Positions 44,518-52,294 of a stretch of 64,000 bases of DNA are shown here, piece after piece; position 1 is the first letter of the stretch, and the number at the start of each line of letters is the position of its first letter. The notes below the pieces were generated by a model, which saw only the letters and a list, made by a program, of their open reading frames with translations, did not search any database and was not told the DNA's origin. The stretch is from QHXQ01 sp963788965 (GTDB lineage: Bacteria; Acidobacteriota; Blastocatellia; Pyrinomonadales; Pyrinomonadaceae). A program made the translations under genes and the position numbers. The stretch spans positions 1,922,001 to 1,986,000 of the forward strand of contig CAWBIK010000005.1 in assembly GCA_963788965.1 (NCBI GenBank). Direction: 5' to 3'.

Positions 44518-45663
44518 TCAGGCGCGACTCGTTTCCAGTTCGGGTTCAAGTTCGCTATAGCGCGCGGCGAGCGCGACGCGCTGCTCGTAAGCTTGGCGGG
44601 CGATCTGCACGTCGGCTAAAAACTGCGGCAGTTCTTTGAGCAGGAGCGCCTGCGGGCCGTCCACCAGTGCGCGGTCGGGCGCGGGGTGGAAGTCCGCAAG
44701 GATCATGTTCGCGCCCGCAAGCACGCCTTGCGCGGTCGCGTGCATGATGTCGAGGATGCCGTCGGGGTCGCGGCTGCGCGAGCCGACGGCGTGCGACGGA
44801 TCGACGCAGACGGGCATGCGCGTCAGCCGCTTGACGACAGGCACGTGCGCGAAGTCCACGAAGTTGCGATGCGGGTCGCCGAGGTTCGACTTGATGCCGC
44901 GCAGTCCGAAGATCACTTTGCGGTTGCCCTCGCTCGCCAGATACTCGGCCGCGTGCAGCGACTCGTCGAGCGTGATGCCGAAGCCGCGCTTCAACAGCAC
45001 GGGGAACTCCTGTTGCCGCCCGACGATCTTCAACAACTCAAAGTTCTGCGTGTTGCGCGTGCCGATCTGAAGCATCACGCCGGTCGGGTCGCCCGCACTT
45101 GCGAGCGCCGCATAAATCTCGTCGATGTGCGACTCGTGCGTGATCTCTATGGCAATGACCTTGATGCCATATTTACCGGCCAACTCGAAGACGTAAGGCA
45201 GACATTGTTGACCGTGCCCTTGAAACGAATAAGGACTCGTGCGCGGCTTGTACGCGCCCATGCGCGTGCAGACTTGATCGTTGTCGCGCAAGGCACGCAT
45301 CATCAACTCGACGTGCTCCGGCGTGTCCACCGCGCACAGGCCGGCGAAGACGTTGAGCGTGTCCTGCCCGAAGCGCACGCCGCGATAATCAAAGTGCGTG
45401 GGGCGTTGGTCGTCGCCATGCCGGCCTATCACGCGGTACTGCTCGGAGACGCGCACGACGCGCTCGACGCCGGGCAGACTCCGCATCTCTTCGAGCGGAA
45501 TCGCGGCCGTATTCCCGATCAGATAGATTTCGGTCAGACATTGCTCCGCGCCCTGCTCGCGGTGAACGCGCACACGAATGTTATGCAAGCGCGCGAGGTG
45601 GCCCAACAACTGCCGGTACGTCTCGCTGTCCGGCTCCGTGTTGGGCGTAAGAATAAGAATCAT
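44518..45663 (-). CDS. aroF: 3-deoxy-7-phosphoheptulonate (DAHP) synthase, type I-beta
   Basis: An intact 381-residue enzyme of the first shikimate step (PEP plus erythrose-4-phosphate). The first 90 residues form the ferredoxin-like regulatory domain of type I-beta enzymes (MILILTPNTEPDSETYRQLL). The barrel shows FAGLCAVDTPEHVEL, MGAYKPRTSPYSFQGHG (PEP-binding KPRTSPxxFQG), LQIGTRNTQNFELLK, PVLLKRGFGITLDE, VCVDPSHAVGSR and MILADFHPAPDRALVDG. The N-terminal domain normally gives feedback control by Tyr/Phe or prephenate. It is the last gene of the operon chorismate mutase, prephenate dehydratase, DAHP synthase, 25 bases after pheA. Confidence 0.94.
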   Translation of the reverse strand: MILILTPNTEPDSETYRQLLGHLARLHNIRVRVHREQGAEQCLTEIYLIGNTAAIPLEEMRSLPGVERVVRVSEQYRVIGRHGDDQRPTHFDYRGVRFGQDTLNVFAGLCAVDTPEHVELMMRALRDNDQVCTRMGAYKPRTSPYSFQGHGQQCLPYVFELAGKYGIKVIAIEITHESHIDEIYAALASAGDPTGVMLQIGTRNTQNFELLKIVGRQQEFPVLLKRGFGITLDESLHAAEYLASEGNRKVIFGLRGIKSNLGDPHRNFVDFAHVPVVKRLTRMPVCVDPSHAVGSRSRDPDGILDIMHATAQGVLAGANMILADFHPAPDRALVDGPQALLLKELPQFLADVQIARQAYEQRVALAARYSELEPELETSRA

Positions 45664-45688
45664 CTGTTCACTTGTCCTTTGCGTTCAA

Positions 45689-46553
45689 TTAACTGGTCGT
45701 AAGTTTTACGTCGGCGGTCGCGCGGGCCGAAACGTAACAGCCAAGCACGCGCACCTCGGCCGCGCGCGCGCGCAGTTCCGTCAACGCGGCCGCGACCTCC
45801 GCATCATGCAGCGCGCCCTGTAAATCTAAATAGAAGTGGTACTGCCACGGCTGACCGCGCACGGGCCGGCTTTCGATCTTGAGCAGTTCGACGCCGCGCC
45901 GGGCAAACGGCTCAAGCGCGTGGTAGAGCGCACCGGGCTTGTGCGGCAGTTTCATGATGAGCGAGAGCTTGTCCGCGCCGGTCGCCGCGCCCGCGTCGGG
46001 TGTGAGCAGGACGAAGCGCGTGTAGTTCTCCTGATGGTCCTCCAGATGTGCGCGCAGGATCACGCCGCCGTACAGATTGGCCGCGCGCCGCCGGCGATGG
46101 CGGCACACGTCGGGTCGCCGCGTTCGACCACTTGCGCCACGCTGCCCGCCGTGTCCTCCGTGGCGACGCGGCGCAACGCCGTGTGCGTCGCAAAGAACCG
46201 CTCGCATTGTGCGAGCGCGACCGGATGCGACTCGACGGTCGTGACCAGATCAAACGTCGCGCCGGGACAGCCGATGAGATAGTGGCTGATCGGAATGATG
46301 ACCTCGCCCGTGATGTGGAGCGAACTGTCGAGCAGCAGATCGTAAGCACGATGAACCGAGCCGGCCAGTGTGTTCTCAAGCGGCGCGAGCGCGCAGTCCG
46401 CGCGGCGCTCGTCCACGGCCGCAAACAGCGCCTCGAAGGTCGGGCGCGGCACAAGCTCGATCTCCGGGCCGAGAAGTTCCAGGCCGCTTCCTCGCTGAAC
46501 GCCCCGCGTGCGCCTTGAAACGCGACGCGCAACGGGCGCGCGGAGTCGCTCAT
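45689..46553 (-). CDS. pheA: Prephenate dehydratase, frameshifted
   Basis: Converts prephenate to phenylpyruvate for Phe synthesis. It is about 287 residues. The start is the ATG at 46553, giving MSDSARPLRVAFQGARGAFS. A break near 46475 precedes ELVPRPTFEALFAAVDERRAD, which continues with LAPLENTLAGSVHRAYDLLL and the catalytic-site region ATEDTAGSVAQV. Another break near 46085 precedes the C-terminal ACT domain: NYTRFVLLTPDAG, LSLIMKLPHKPGALYHAL, LLKIESRPVRGQPWQYHFYLD, with the ESRP Phe-binding motif. The start codon overlaps the stop of the chorismate mutase gene (ATGA), so the pair is translationally coupled. Confidence 0.92.
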
Positions 46554-46852
46554 ATAGCTGCCCCTTCCGGTTGCTCGACGCCAGCTTGCTCGTAGGCGCG
46601 CGCCTGCGTGCGCCGCGATTCGCGGATGATGCAGCGGAAGATGAGCGCAACGGCTCGTTCATCGAGCGGGCCTGCGTTGGCACGACAGACGCGCGTGATC
46701 ACTTCGCGCTCGCGTTCACGGTCGCACAGCGCAAGGCCCGCGCGCCGTTTCGACGCGCCCAACTTGAGCGCGAGCCGCGAGCGTTCGTTCAAGAGCCGGA
46801 GCAACTCGTTGTCGATCTCGTCAATCTCCGCCCGCCAATCTGTAATGCTCAT
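46550..46852 (-). CDS. Chorismate mutase, AroQ class
   Basis: A 100-residue all-helical AroQ mutase converting chorismate to prephenate. Typical residues are WRAEIDEIDNELLRLLNERSRLALKLGASKRRAG (in pieces), with the conserved Arg, Asp, Leu-Asn-Arg and Lys positions, followed by EREREVITRVCRANAGPLDERAVALIFRCIIRESR. The ATG at 46852 has AAGGAG eight bases before it. It is the first gene of the Phe/Tyr operon and follows the leader with a candidate attenuator. Confidence 0.93.
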   Translation of the reverse strand: MSITDWRAEIDEIDNELLRLLNERSRLALKLGASKRRAGLALCDREREREVITRVCRANAGPLDERAVALIFRCIIRESRRTQARAYEQAGVEQPEGAAI

Positions 46853-46919
46853 CTAAACGACTCCTTAAACAGGTCGATAAACTCCGACGACGCTTGCGCC
46901 AAAGTCGCCGCATAAGCAA

Positions 46920-46959
46920 AGAGCCGGCCGCAACGTCCGGGGAGGTTGCGGCTGGCTCT
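46920..46959 (-). terminator. Candidate attenuator hairpin before the chorismate mutase gene
   Basis: On the minus strand AGAGCC-A-GCCGCAAC pairs with GTTGCGGC-C-GGCTCT around a ten-base loop, followed by TTTGCTTATG. The U-run is short. It lies between the stop of the leader peptide (46991) and the mutase ATG (46852). The competing antiterminator fold could not be settled by eye. Confidence 0.6.
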
Positions 46960-46990
46960 GGCTGAATCCTTGTTCGCGGCGGCTAGTTCC

Positions 46991-47098
46991 TCAACTCGTC
47001 AAACTACCAGACGCGCGCGCACTGTTCGACCCGAACCGCCCCTCCCGGTTGGAGAAGCGGTAAGTAAATGCGAAGTAATAAGCTTGCGTGCGGCGCAT
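46991..47098 (-). CDS. Tyr/Phe-rich leader peptide of the aro/phe operon
   Basis: A 35-residue reading frame between the operon promoter and the attenuator hairpin. Residues 7-15 are YYFAFTYRF: six of nine are Tyr or Phe, followed by a further Phe at 22. This resembles the PheL leader of enteric pheA, whose core is FFFAFFFTF. The operon makes Phe and Tyr precursors, so ribosome stalling at these codons would report aromatic amino acid supply. A strong Shine-Dalgarno sequence is missing, which lowers confidence. The frame is intact. Confidence 0.6.
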   Translation of the reverse strand: MRRTQAYYFAFTYRFSNREGRFGSNSARASGSLTS

Positions 47099-47149
47099 CG
47101 CGTTTGAACGTCAGGCCCGAAACTGTTCGCTCCGCAAAGGAGCATTGAG

Positions 47150-47179
47150 ACTGTACGCAAGTAAACGCGTGCGTGTCAA
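47150..47179 (-). promoter_or_regulatory. Sigma-70-type promoter of the aro/phe operon
   Basis: On the minus strand TTGACA (47179-47174) and TACAGT (47155-47150) are 18 bases apart. The -35 box is a perfect consensus. The leader peptide ATG (47098) lies about 45 bases after the expected start site. Confidence 0.7.
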
Positions 47180-47204
47180 GAAAATCGTACTGGTCGTCGG
47201 TTAA

Positions 47205-47264
47205 TTGAATTTATACGCGGGTAAAAATAATAAATTAGTCAGCCACTCGAAAGCACTGTACAGT
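47205..47264 (+). promoter_or_regulatory. AT-rich upstream element and weak promoter of the discoidin-like gene
   Basis: AATTGAATTTAT and TAAAAATAAT (47205-47231) precede TTAGTC (47235-47240) and TACAGT (47259-47264) with an 18-base spacer. The same TAAAAATAAT block precedes the promoters at 49301 and 56086. It is shared with the divergent aro promoter. Confidence 0.4.
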
Positions 47265-47337
47265 TGCCGGCTGCTTCGCCTAAGCTGCGAGCAGCAGGCG
47301 ACGCGCACATATGTATGTTGAACGGGAGAGCGCAAGC

Positions 47338-47376
47338 ATGACAGACGAATGCCAGTGTCCGCAGTGTCAAGAGTAA
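47338..47376 (+). CDS. Possible 12-residue Cys-containing leader peptide
   Basis: MTDECQCPQCQE follows GGGAG with a nine-base spacer. Three of twelve residues are Cys (CxCxxC). It lies in the leader of the discoidin-like gene, about 110 bases before its start. No clear terminator or amino-acid pathway link supports regulation, so this is tentative. Confidence 0.25.
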   Translation: MTDECQCPQCQE

Positions 47377-47484
47377 AGGAACATGATGAAGGCGGAAGGA
47401 TGAATGACGAATGACAGACAAGCTGTTCGCTATTTATCATTCATCATGCCGCGTTCATCATTTCTTTTAGTGAGGAGTTAATTG

Positions 47485-47955
47485 ATGCGTAAAAGTATCG
47501 TCGGCGCGGCGCAGGCTGCGCCGCAGCCCGACGCAGATTGGTTGCCGCTGGATCAAGTCGCGGCGGTCGAGGTCACGTCCGAAGAGGCGGCGCAGCCGGT
47601 CGAGTTCGCTTTGCTGCCCGGTGCGAGCGCGGGCTGGCGCGCTGCACAACCCGGTCAGCAGACGGTCAGGCTCATCTTCGACGAGGCGCGACAACTCAAG
47701 CGGATACGCTTGCTCATCGTCGAGCGCGAGGTTGAGCGGGCGCAGGAGTTTGTCTTGCGCTGGTCGCCGGATGGCGGGCGCGCTTGGCAAGAGATCGTGC
47801 GCCAGCAGTGGCAGTTCAGTCCGCAGGGCGCGACGCAGGAACTTGAAGATTATCAGGTTGATTTGGCGGGTGTGACGCAGCTTGAGTTGAGCATCGTGCC
47901 TGATCGAAGCGGCGGCGACGCGCGCGCGACGCTCGCCGAGTTGCGCGTGGCGTGA
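47485..47955 (+). CDS. Conserved discoidin-like (galactose-binding fold) protein
   Basis: A 156-residue soluble protein from the ATG at 47485 with GAGGAG upstream. The body has WLPLDQVAAVEVTSEE, GWRAAQPGQQTVRLIFDEARQLKRIRLLIVEREVERAQEF (in pieces), RWSPDGGRAWQEIVRQQWQFSPQGATQE and YQVDLAGVTQLELSIVPDRSGGDARATLAELRVA. The beta pattern and the closing LAELRVA strand fit an F5/8-type C (discoidin) fold. Similar short proteins are widespread and often labelled carbohydrate-binding. No signal peptide is present. Ligand and role are unknown. Confidence 0.7.
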   Translation: MRKSIVGAAQAAPQPDADWLPLDQVAAVEVTSEEAAQPVEFALLPGASAGWRAAQPGQQTVRLIFDEARQLKRIRLLIVEREVERAQEFVLRWSPDGGRAWQEIVRQQWQFSPQGATQELEDYQVDLAGVTQLELSIVPDRSGGDARATLAELRVA

Positions 47956-47973
47956 GCCGGCGTTGACGACAGA

Positions 47974-49177
47974 TCAAAGCCGCACGGCGGCGTGGCTTGT
48001 GAGGAACTGACCGAGCCGCGCGAAGACCGACGCAAGCACGTCGGGCGCGGCGAGATAGACCAGACGGAAATAGCAATCTTCAGGGGCCGCGCCGAAGCCT
48101 GAGCCGTGGACGACCAGCACGCCCGTCTCGGCCAACAGATCGAGCACGAACCGCTCATCGGTTCTGCCGGTCGGATCGTCCGCTTTGATCATCGCGTAGA
48201 AAGCGGCCTCAGGCACTTCGCACGATAAGCCTTCGCTGGCTTGCACGGCCGCGACGACGAGATCGCGCCGCAGCTTGATCGCAGCGATGAACTCTTGCAG
48301 GAAACCACGTTCGCCTTCGAGCGCAGGGCGCACGGCGTACTGCGCGGGCGTCGGCGAGCAGAGCCGCCCGCTCGCCAGACGGTTGATCGCTTGAATCAAC
48401 TCGCGCATCTGCGCCGCGTGCGTGTAGCGCATCCAGCCGATGCGCCAGCCCGGTACGAGATGCGTCTTCGATAAACTCTCCAACGTGATCAGCGGCACAT
48501 TCATCTCTTGCGCGAACACGGCCGCAGGTGTCGGCGGCTGACCGAAGCACAACTCACGATATACTTCGTCGGTGATGACCAATAGATTGTGGCGCGCGGC
48601 GAGTGCTAACAGTTGCCGCGTCGTCTCGTCCGAAATGATCGAGCCGGTCGGGTTGTTGGGATTGATCAGCACGAGCGCACGCGTGCGTTTATTAATAGCT
48701 GCTGCAACTTCGTCGGGCGAGAGTTGCCAACCGCGCGCGCCGTCGAGTCGGTAATAGCGGGCGACGGCTCCGAGCTTGTTGAGAATGGCCGGGTAGAGCG
48801 GATAACCGGGCGCGGGCAGCAACACCTCGTCGCCCTCTTCCAGCAACGCGCTGAGAATTAGATCGGCGGCTTCGGACGCGCCGGCCGTGATGAGCACGTC
48901 GTCGGGCGTGGTCGGTGTGCCCAGATGGGTCGCGTAAGCTGCGACCGCTGCGCGCGCCGCCGGCAGTCCGGCCGAATGCGCGTAGCCGGTGAAGTCGTCT
49001 CTGAGCGCGCGTGTGGCAGCTTCGACGACGTGTGCGGGCGGACGAAAACCGTAAGCCTGCGGGTCGCCGATGTTCAGGTACGTGACGGGCCGCGGCGCGC
49101 TCGCGGGCTTCGGCGGCGCTGACGATGTTGCGGATCGCATAATGAAAATGCGCGGTTCTGGTCGATGGAGAAATCAT
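47974..49177 (-). CDS. Class I/II aminotransferase (AlaA-like), frameshifted at the N-terminus
   Basis: A PLP-dependent aminotransferase of about 400 residues. It has YLNIGDPQAYGFRPPAH, ITAGASEAADLILSALL, EVLLPAPGYPLYPAILNKLG, LVLINPNNPTGSIISDE (PLP and carboxylate binding), ITDEVYRELCF, and the Schiff-base Lys in ESLSKTHLVPGWRIGWM (about residue 245). The start MISPSTRTAHFHYAIRNIV (ATG 49177) is in another frame; one indel near 49105 joins it. The pattern matches alanine-synthesising aminotransferases of the AlaA group. It is convergent with the discoidin-like gene and divergent from metY. Confidence 0.88.
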
Positions 49178-49269
49178 GATCTAACCTGTCTAATAGTTGT
49201 TTGTGTTCGCACAATGAATGATACGCCGTGCGCGTGCATGCGCGCCACTGGCGAAGCGCGTACCTGCAA

Positions 49270-49330
49270 TTAAATTTATTCGGGCATAAAAATAATTTGC
49301 TTGACCGGCCGCGACCGGATGGTTTACGGT
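49270..49330 (+). promoter_or_regulatory. Promoter with AT-rich upstream element for the met operon
   Basis: AATTAAATTTAT and TAAAAATAAT precede TTGACC (49301-49306); TACGGT (49325-49330) follows after 18 bases. Transcription would start near 49338, about 100 bases before the SAM-II aptamer. Confidence 0.55.
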
Positions 49331-49435
49331 GCGCCGCGTTATGTTAACGGAGAGCATTACGGGGTGTTGTTGCAAGACGACTTAGGTGCATCGTGTGAGC
49401 ATTCGTTTGCGTAGCAGCGATAACCGACAACTTAA

Positions 49436-49483
49436 ACGTGGCGATTTAAGGTAACTTGCTCCACGTAAAAAACTGCTAAACAG
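49436..49483 (+). ncRNA. SAM-II riboswitch
   Basis: The element has all SAM-II hallmarks in order. ACGTGG (49436-49441) and CCACGT (49461-49466) form stem P1. CGATTTAA lies in the first loop, TTGC precedes the closing arm, then an A-rich linker and GCTAAA (49475-49480), the pseudoknot strand. It lies before metY-metX, the usual SAM-II targets (metA/metX, metC/metZ). SAM binding would lower expression. A terminator follows 17 bases on, suggesting control at transcription level. Confidence 0.85.
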
Positions 49484-49500
49484 CCGCCTGAGTGTGTCTT

Positions 49501-49540
49501 GCCTCTCGCGCTTTGCTTTGGCGCGAGAGGCTTTTTCTTT
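49501..49540 (+). terminator. Intrinsic terminator in the met leader
   Basis: GCCTCTCGCG (49501-49510) and CGCGAGAGGC (49522-49531) form a perfect 10-bp stem with an 11-base loop and are followed by TTTTTCTTT. It sits between the SAM-II aptamer and the metY start and is the probable expression platform. The alternative fold is not resolved. Confidence 0.85.
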
Positions 49541-49570
49541 TCGGCGACATTGACGATAATGACCGGCGCG

Positions 49571-49625
49571 AAAGACACGAAGACTACGGGGCCGCGCTTT
49601 GCGTCTTCGTGGCCATGTGGTTAAG
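49571..49625. repeat. Degenerate copy of the ACAAAGACAC-type repeat
   Basis: CACGAAGAC (49576-49584) and GTCTTCGTG (49603-49611) are inverted, flanked by AAAGA and by TGTGGTTAAG. It is a shorter, decayed member of the family best seen at 54278-54350. Confidence 0.55.
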
Positions 49626-49664
49626 TTCTGTTCACGCCTCTTAAGTTCAGTAAGGAGATTGCAG

Positions 49665-51035
49665 ATGAGCGACAACAACGGCACGAGCAAACTGCACTTT
49701 GATACCCTCGCCATTCACGGCGGGCAAGAGCCGGACGCGACGACGAACGCGCGGGCCGTGCCCATTTATCAAACCACCTCATACGTTTTCGACGACGCTG
49801 ATCACGCCGCCCGCCTCTTTGCCCTGCAAGAGTTCGGCAACATCTACACGCGCATCATGAACCCAACGACCGACGTGTTCGAGAAGCGCATCGCGGCGCT
49901 CGAAGGCGGCGCGGCGGGCCTCGCGCTCGCGTCGGGGCAAGCGGCGCAGACGCTCATCATCCTGACCATAGCCCGTGCCGGCGACGAGATCGTCTCGACC
50001 ACTTCGCTCTACGGCGGCACGTACAACCTGTTTCACTACACGCTGCCCAAACTCGGCATCAACGTCCGCTTCGTGGACGCGGCGGACGACGAAGCTTTGC
50101 GCGCGGCTATTAACGACAAGACCAAAGCCGTCTATACCGAAACCATCGGCAACCCCAAGCTCGACATCTCGGACATCGAACGGCAAGCCGCGACCGCGCA
50201 CGAGTTTGGTGTGCCGCTCATCGTGGACAACACCACGCCGTCGCCCGCGCTCTGCCGGCCTATCGAATGGGGCGCGGACATCGTGGTCAACTCCGCGACC
50301 AAGTTCATCGGCGGACATGGCACGTCAATCGGCGGCGTCATCGTGGACGGCGGCAAGTTCGACTGGCAAGCGTCGGGGCGCTTCCCCGATTTCACCACGC
50401 CCGATCCGTCTTATCATGGCGTCTCATACACGGAAGCGTTCGGGCCGCTCGCCTTTATCATCAAAGCGCGCGTGCAAGGGTTGCGCGACACGGGCGCGTG
50501 CATGTCGCCCTTCAACGCATTTCTGCTGTTGCAAGGCGCGGAGACTTTGCACCTACGCATGCAGCGTCACTCGGAGAACGCACTCGAAGTTGCGCGCTTT
50601 CTCGAACAACATGAAGCGGTCGAGTGGGTCAACTATCCCGGTCTTGAGAGCAGCAAATACTTCGCGCTCGCGCAGAAATATCTGCCTGACGGTGCGGGCG
50701 CGCTCATCACCTTCGGCATACGCGGCGGCTTCGCGGCGGGCAAAAATTTTATTAACTCGCTGAGCCTCTTTAGCCTGCTCGCCAACATCGGCGACGCCAA
50801 GTCGCTCGTCATCCATCCGGCTTCGACCACGCACCAACAGTTGAGCGAAGCCGAGCAGCATGATACTGGTGTCACGCCTGATCTCGTCCGTCTATCCGTC
50901 GGCATCGAAGACGTGCGCGACATCATCGCCGATCTCGATCAAGCACTAAAGCAGAGCGGGCAGCAACTACCAACCCCGACCGACGGCTTATCCGACGAGC
51001 CGCAACAGGCAGCGGCGGGCGCGGGCGGAGTCTAA
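49665..51035 (+). CDS. metY: O-acetylhomoserine sulfhydrylase (Cys/Met metabolism PLP enzyme)
   Basis: Makes homocysteine from O-acetylhomoserine and sulfide. It is an intact protein of 456 residues from the ATG at 49665 (AAGGAG seven bases before). Typical features are DTLAIHGGQEPDATTNARAV, PIYQTTSYVF, NIYTRIMNPTTDVFEKRIAALEGG, GLALASGQAAQ, VDNTTPSPALCRPIEWGADI and the PLP Lys in VVNSATKFIGGHG (about residue 206). NIGDAKSLVIHPASTTHQQL and VRLSVGIEDVRDI end the fold. Use of the AcHS type fits the MetX acetyltransferase downstream, two bases away. A C-terminal tail rich in Ala and Gly is unusual but harmless. It is first in the SAM-II operon. Confidence 0.94.
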   Translation: MSDNNGTSKLHFDTLAIHGGQEPDATTNARAVPIYQTTSYVFDDADHAARLFALQEFGNIYTRIMNPTTDVFEKRIAALEGGAAGLALASGQAAQTLIILTIARAGDEIVSTTSLYGGTYNLFHYTLPKLGINVRFVDAADDEALRAAINDKTKAVYTETIGNPKLDISDIERQAATAHEFGVPLIVDNTTPSPALCRPIEWGADIVVNSATKFIGGHGTSIGGVIVDGGKFDWQASGRFPDFTTPDPSYHGVSYTEAFGPLAFIIKARVQGLRDTGACMSPFNAFLLLQGAETLHLRMQRHSENALEVARFLEQHEAVEWVNYPGLESSKYFALAQKYLPDGAGALITFGIRGGFAAGKNFINSLSLFSLLANIGDAKSLVIHPASTTHQQLSEAEQHDTGVTPDLVRLSVGIEDVRDIIADLDQALKQSGQQLPTPTDGLSDEPQQAAAGAGGV

Positions 51036-51037
51036 TC

Positions 51038-52234
51038 ATGACCGCGGCGCTCGAACCAACCTTTGAAGGCGATTTCACGTTCGCCGCTGAGCAGCCGTTC
51101 CTTGTGACCGGCGGCGCGTTGCAGCCCGTGACGTTGCGTTACGCGCTCTACGGGCAGTTGAACGAACAGCGCGATAACGCGATTCTCGTCTGTCATGCGC
51201 TGTCCGGCTCGGCGCGCGTCGCCGATTGGTGGCCGCAACTCTTCGGCGCAGCGGGCATCTTCGACACCGCGCGCGATTGCATCGTCGGCATCAACGCCAT
51301 CGGTTCGTGTTACGGCTCGACAGGCCCGAGCACGCTCAATCCGCAAACGGGCCAACCTTACGGCGGCGCGTTTCCCGTCGTCACTATCGCCGACATGGTG
51401 CGGGCGCAGGCGCAACTGCTCGAACATCTCGGCGTCGCACGCCTGCACGCGGTCGTCGGCGGCTCTATCGGCGGCATGCAGGCGCTACGCTGGGCTGTTG
51501 ACTATCCCGAACGGGTCGGGCAGTGTCTCGCGGTCGGGGCGGCCCCGCTCGCGGCGTTGGGGCTGGCGCTCAATCATCTGCAACGGCAAGCGATTCGCAA
51601 CGACCCTTTGTGGCGCGGCGGCAACTATGAACCGGACGCGCCGCCCATTAACGGCTTGGCGATGGCGCGCGCCATCGCCATGTGTTCTTACAAGTCCGCG
51701 GCCTTGTTCGACGAACGCTTCGGCCGCCGCCCCGACCGCGCGGGCGCAGACCCTTATCGCGCGCTCGACGAACGCTTCGACGTGGCGGGCTATCTCGATC
51801 ATCAAGGCCGCATCTTCACGCCTCGCTTCGACGCCAACTCGTACCTCTTGTTGTCGAAAGCGATGGACACGTTCGATCTCGCGCGCGGTTATGAATCGGA
51901 GGCGGCGGCGCTCAAGCGCATCAGCGCGCGCGTGCTGCTGGTCGGCATCAGTTCCGATTGGCTGTTCCCGGCGGCGGACGTGCGCGCGCTGGCCGAACGG
52001 ATGCAAACGGCCGGCGTCGCCTGTCAGTACGCGGAGCTTCAGTCAACGCACGGGCACGACGGCTTTCTCGCAGACGCCGCCGCGCTTGCGCCGCTCATGC
52101 GCGCGGCTCTGGCCGAACGCGACCATGTGAACAGCGCGCAGGCGACGACCTCAACAGACGGCAACGGCGCAACAGCCGCCCTCTCGTCGGAGCGACAAGG
52201 CGCGGGCGAAGGTTGTACGATACGATCTGTTTGA
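51038..52234 (+). CDS. metX: Homoserine O-acetyltransferase
   Basis: An alpha/beta-hydrolase-fold acyltransferase of 398 residues that acetylates homoserine. It has LRYALYGQLNEQRDNAILVCHALSGSARVADWW (in pieces), NAIGSCYGSTGPSTLNP, the nucleophile GGSIGGMQALRWAVDYPERV (Ser about 155), DSNxYLLLSKAMDTFDLARG (as DANSYLLLSKAM) and the terminal Asp and His in ISSDWLFPAADV and HGHDGFLADA. The gene is intact and starts two bases after metY. Acetyl versus succinyl use is by family similarity. The last 40 residues are low complexity. Confidence 0.93.
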   Translation: MTAALEPTFEGDFTFAAEQPFLVTGGALQPVTLRYALYGQLNEQRDNAILVCHALSGSARVADWWPQLFGAAGIFDTARDCIVGINAIGSCYGSTGPSTLNPQTGQPYGGAFPVVTIADMVRAQAQLLEHLGVARLHAVVGGSIGGMQALRWAVDYPERVGQCLAVGAAPLAALGLALNHLQRQAIRNDPLWRGGNYEPDAPPINGLAMARAIAMCSYKSAALFDERFGRRPDRAGADPYRALDERFDVAGYLDHQGRIFTPRFDANSYLLLSKAMDTFDLARGYESEAAALKRISARVLLVGISSDWLFPAADVRALAERMQTAGVACQYAELQSTHGHDGFLADAAALAPLMRAALAERDHVNSAQATTSTDGNGATAALSSERQGAGEGCTIRSV

Positions 52235-52294
52235 TCAGGTTGTAGGCTATACAAGCATCAGGCGAGTTAACGCCGCACAAGGACGGTTGAGATT

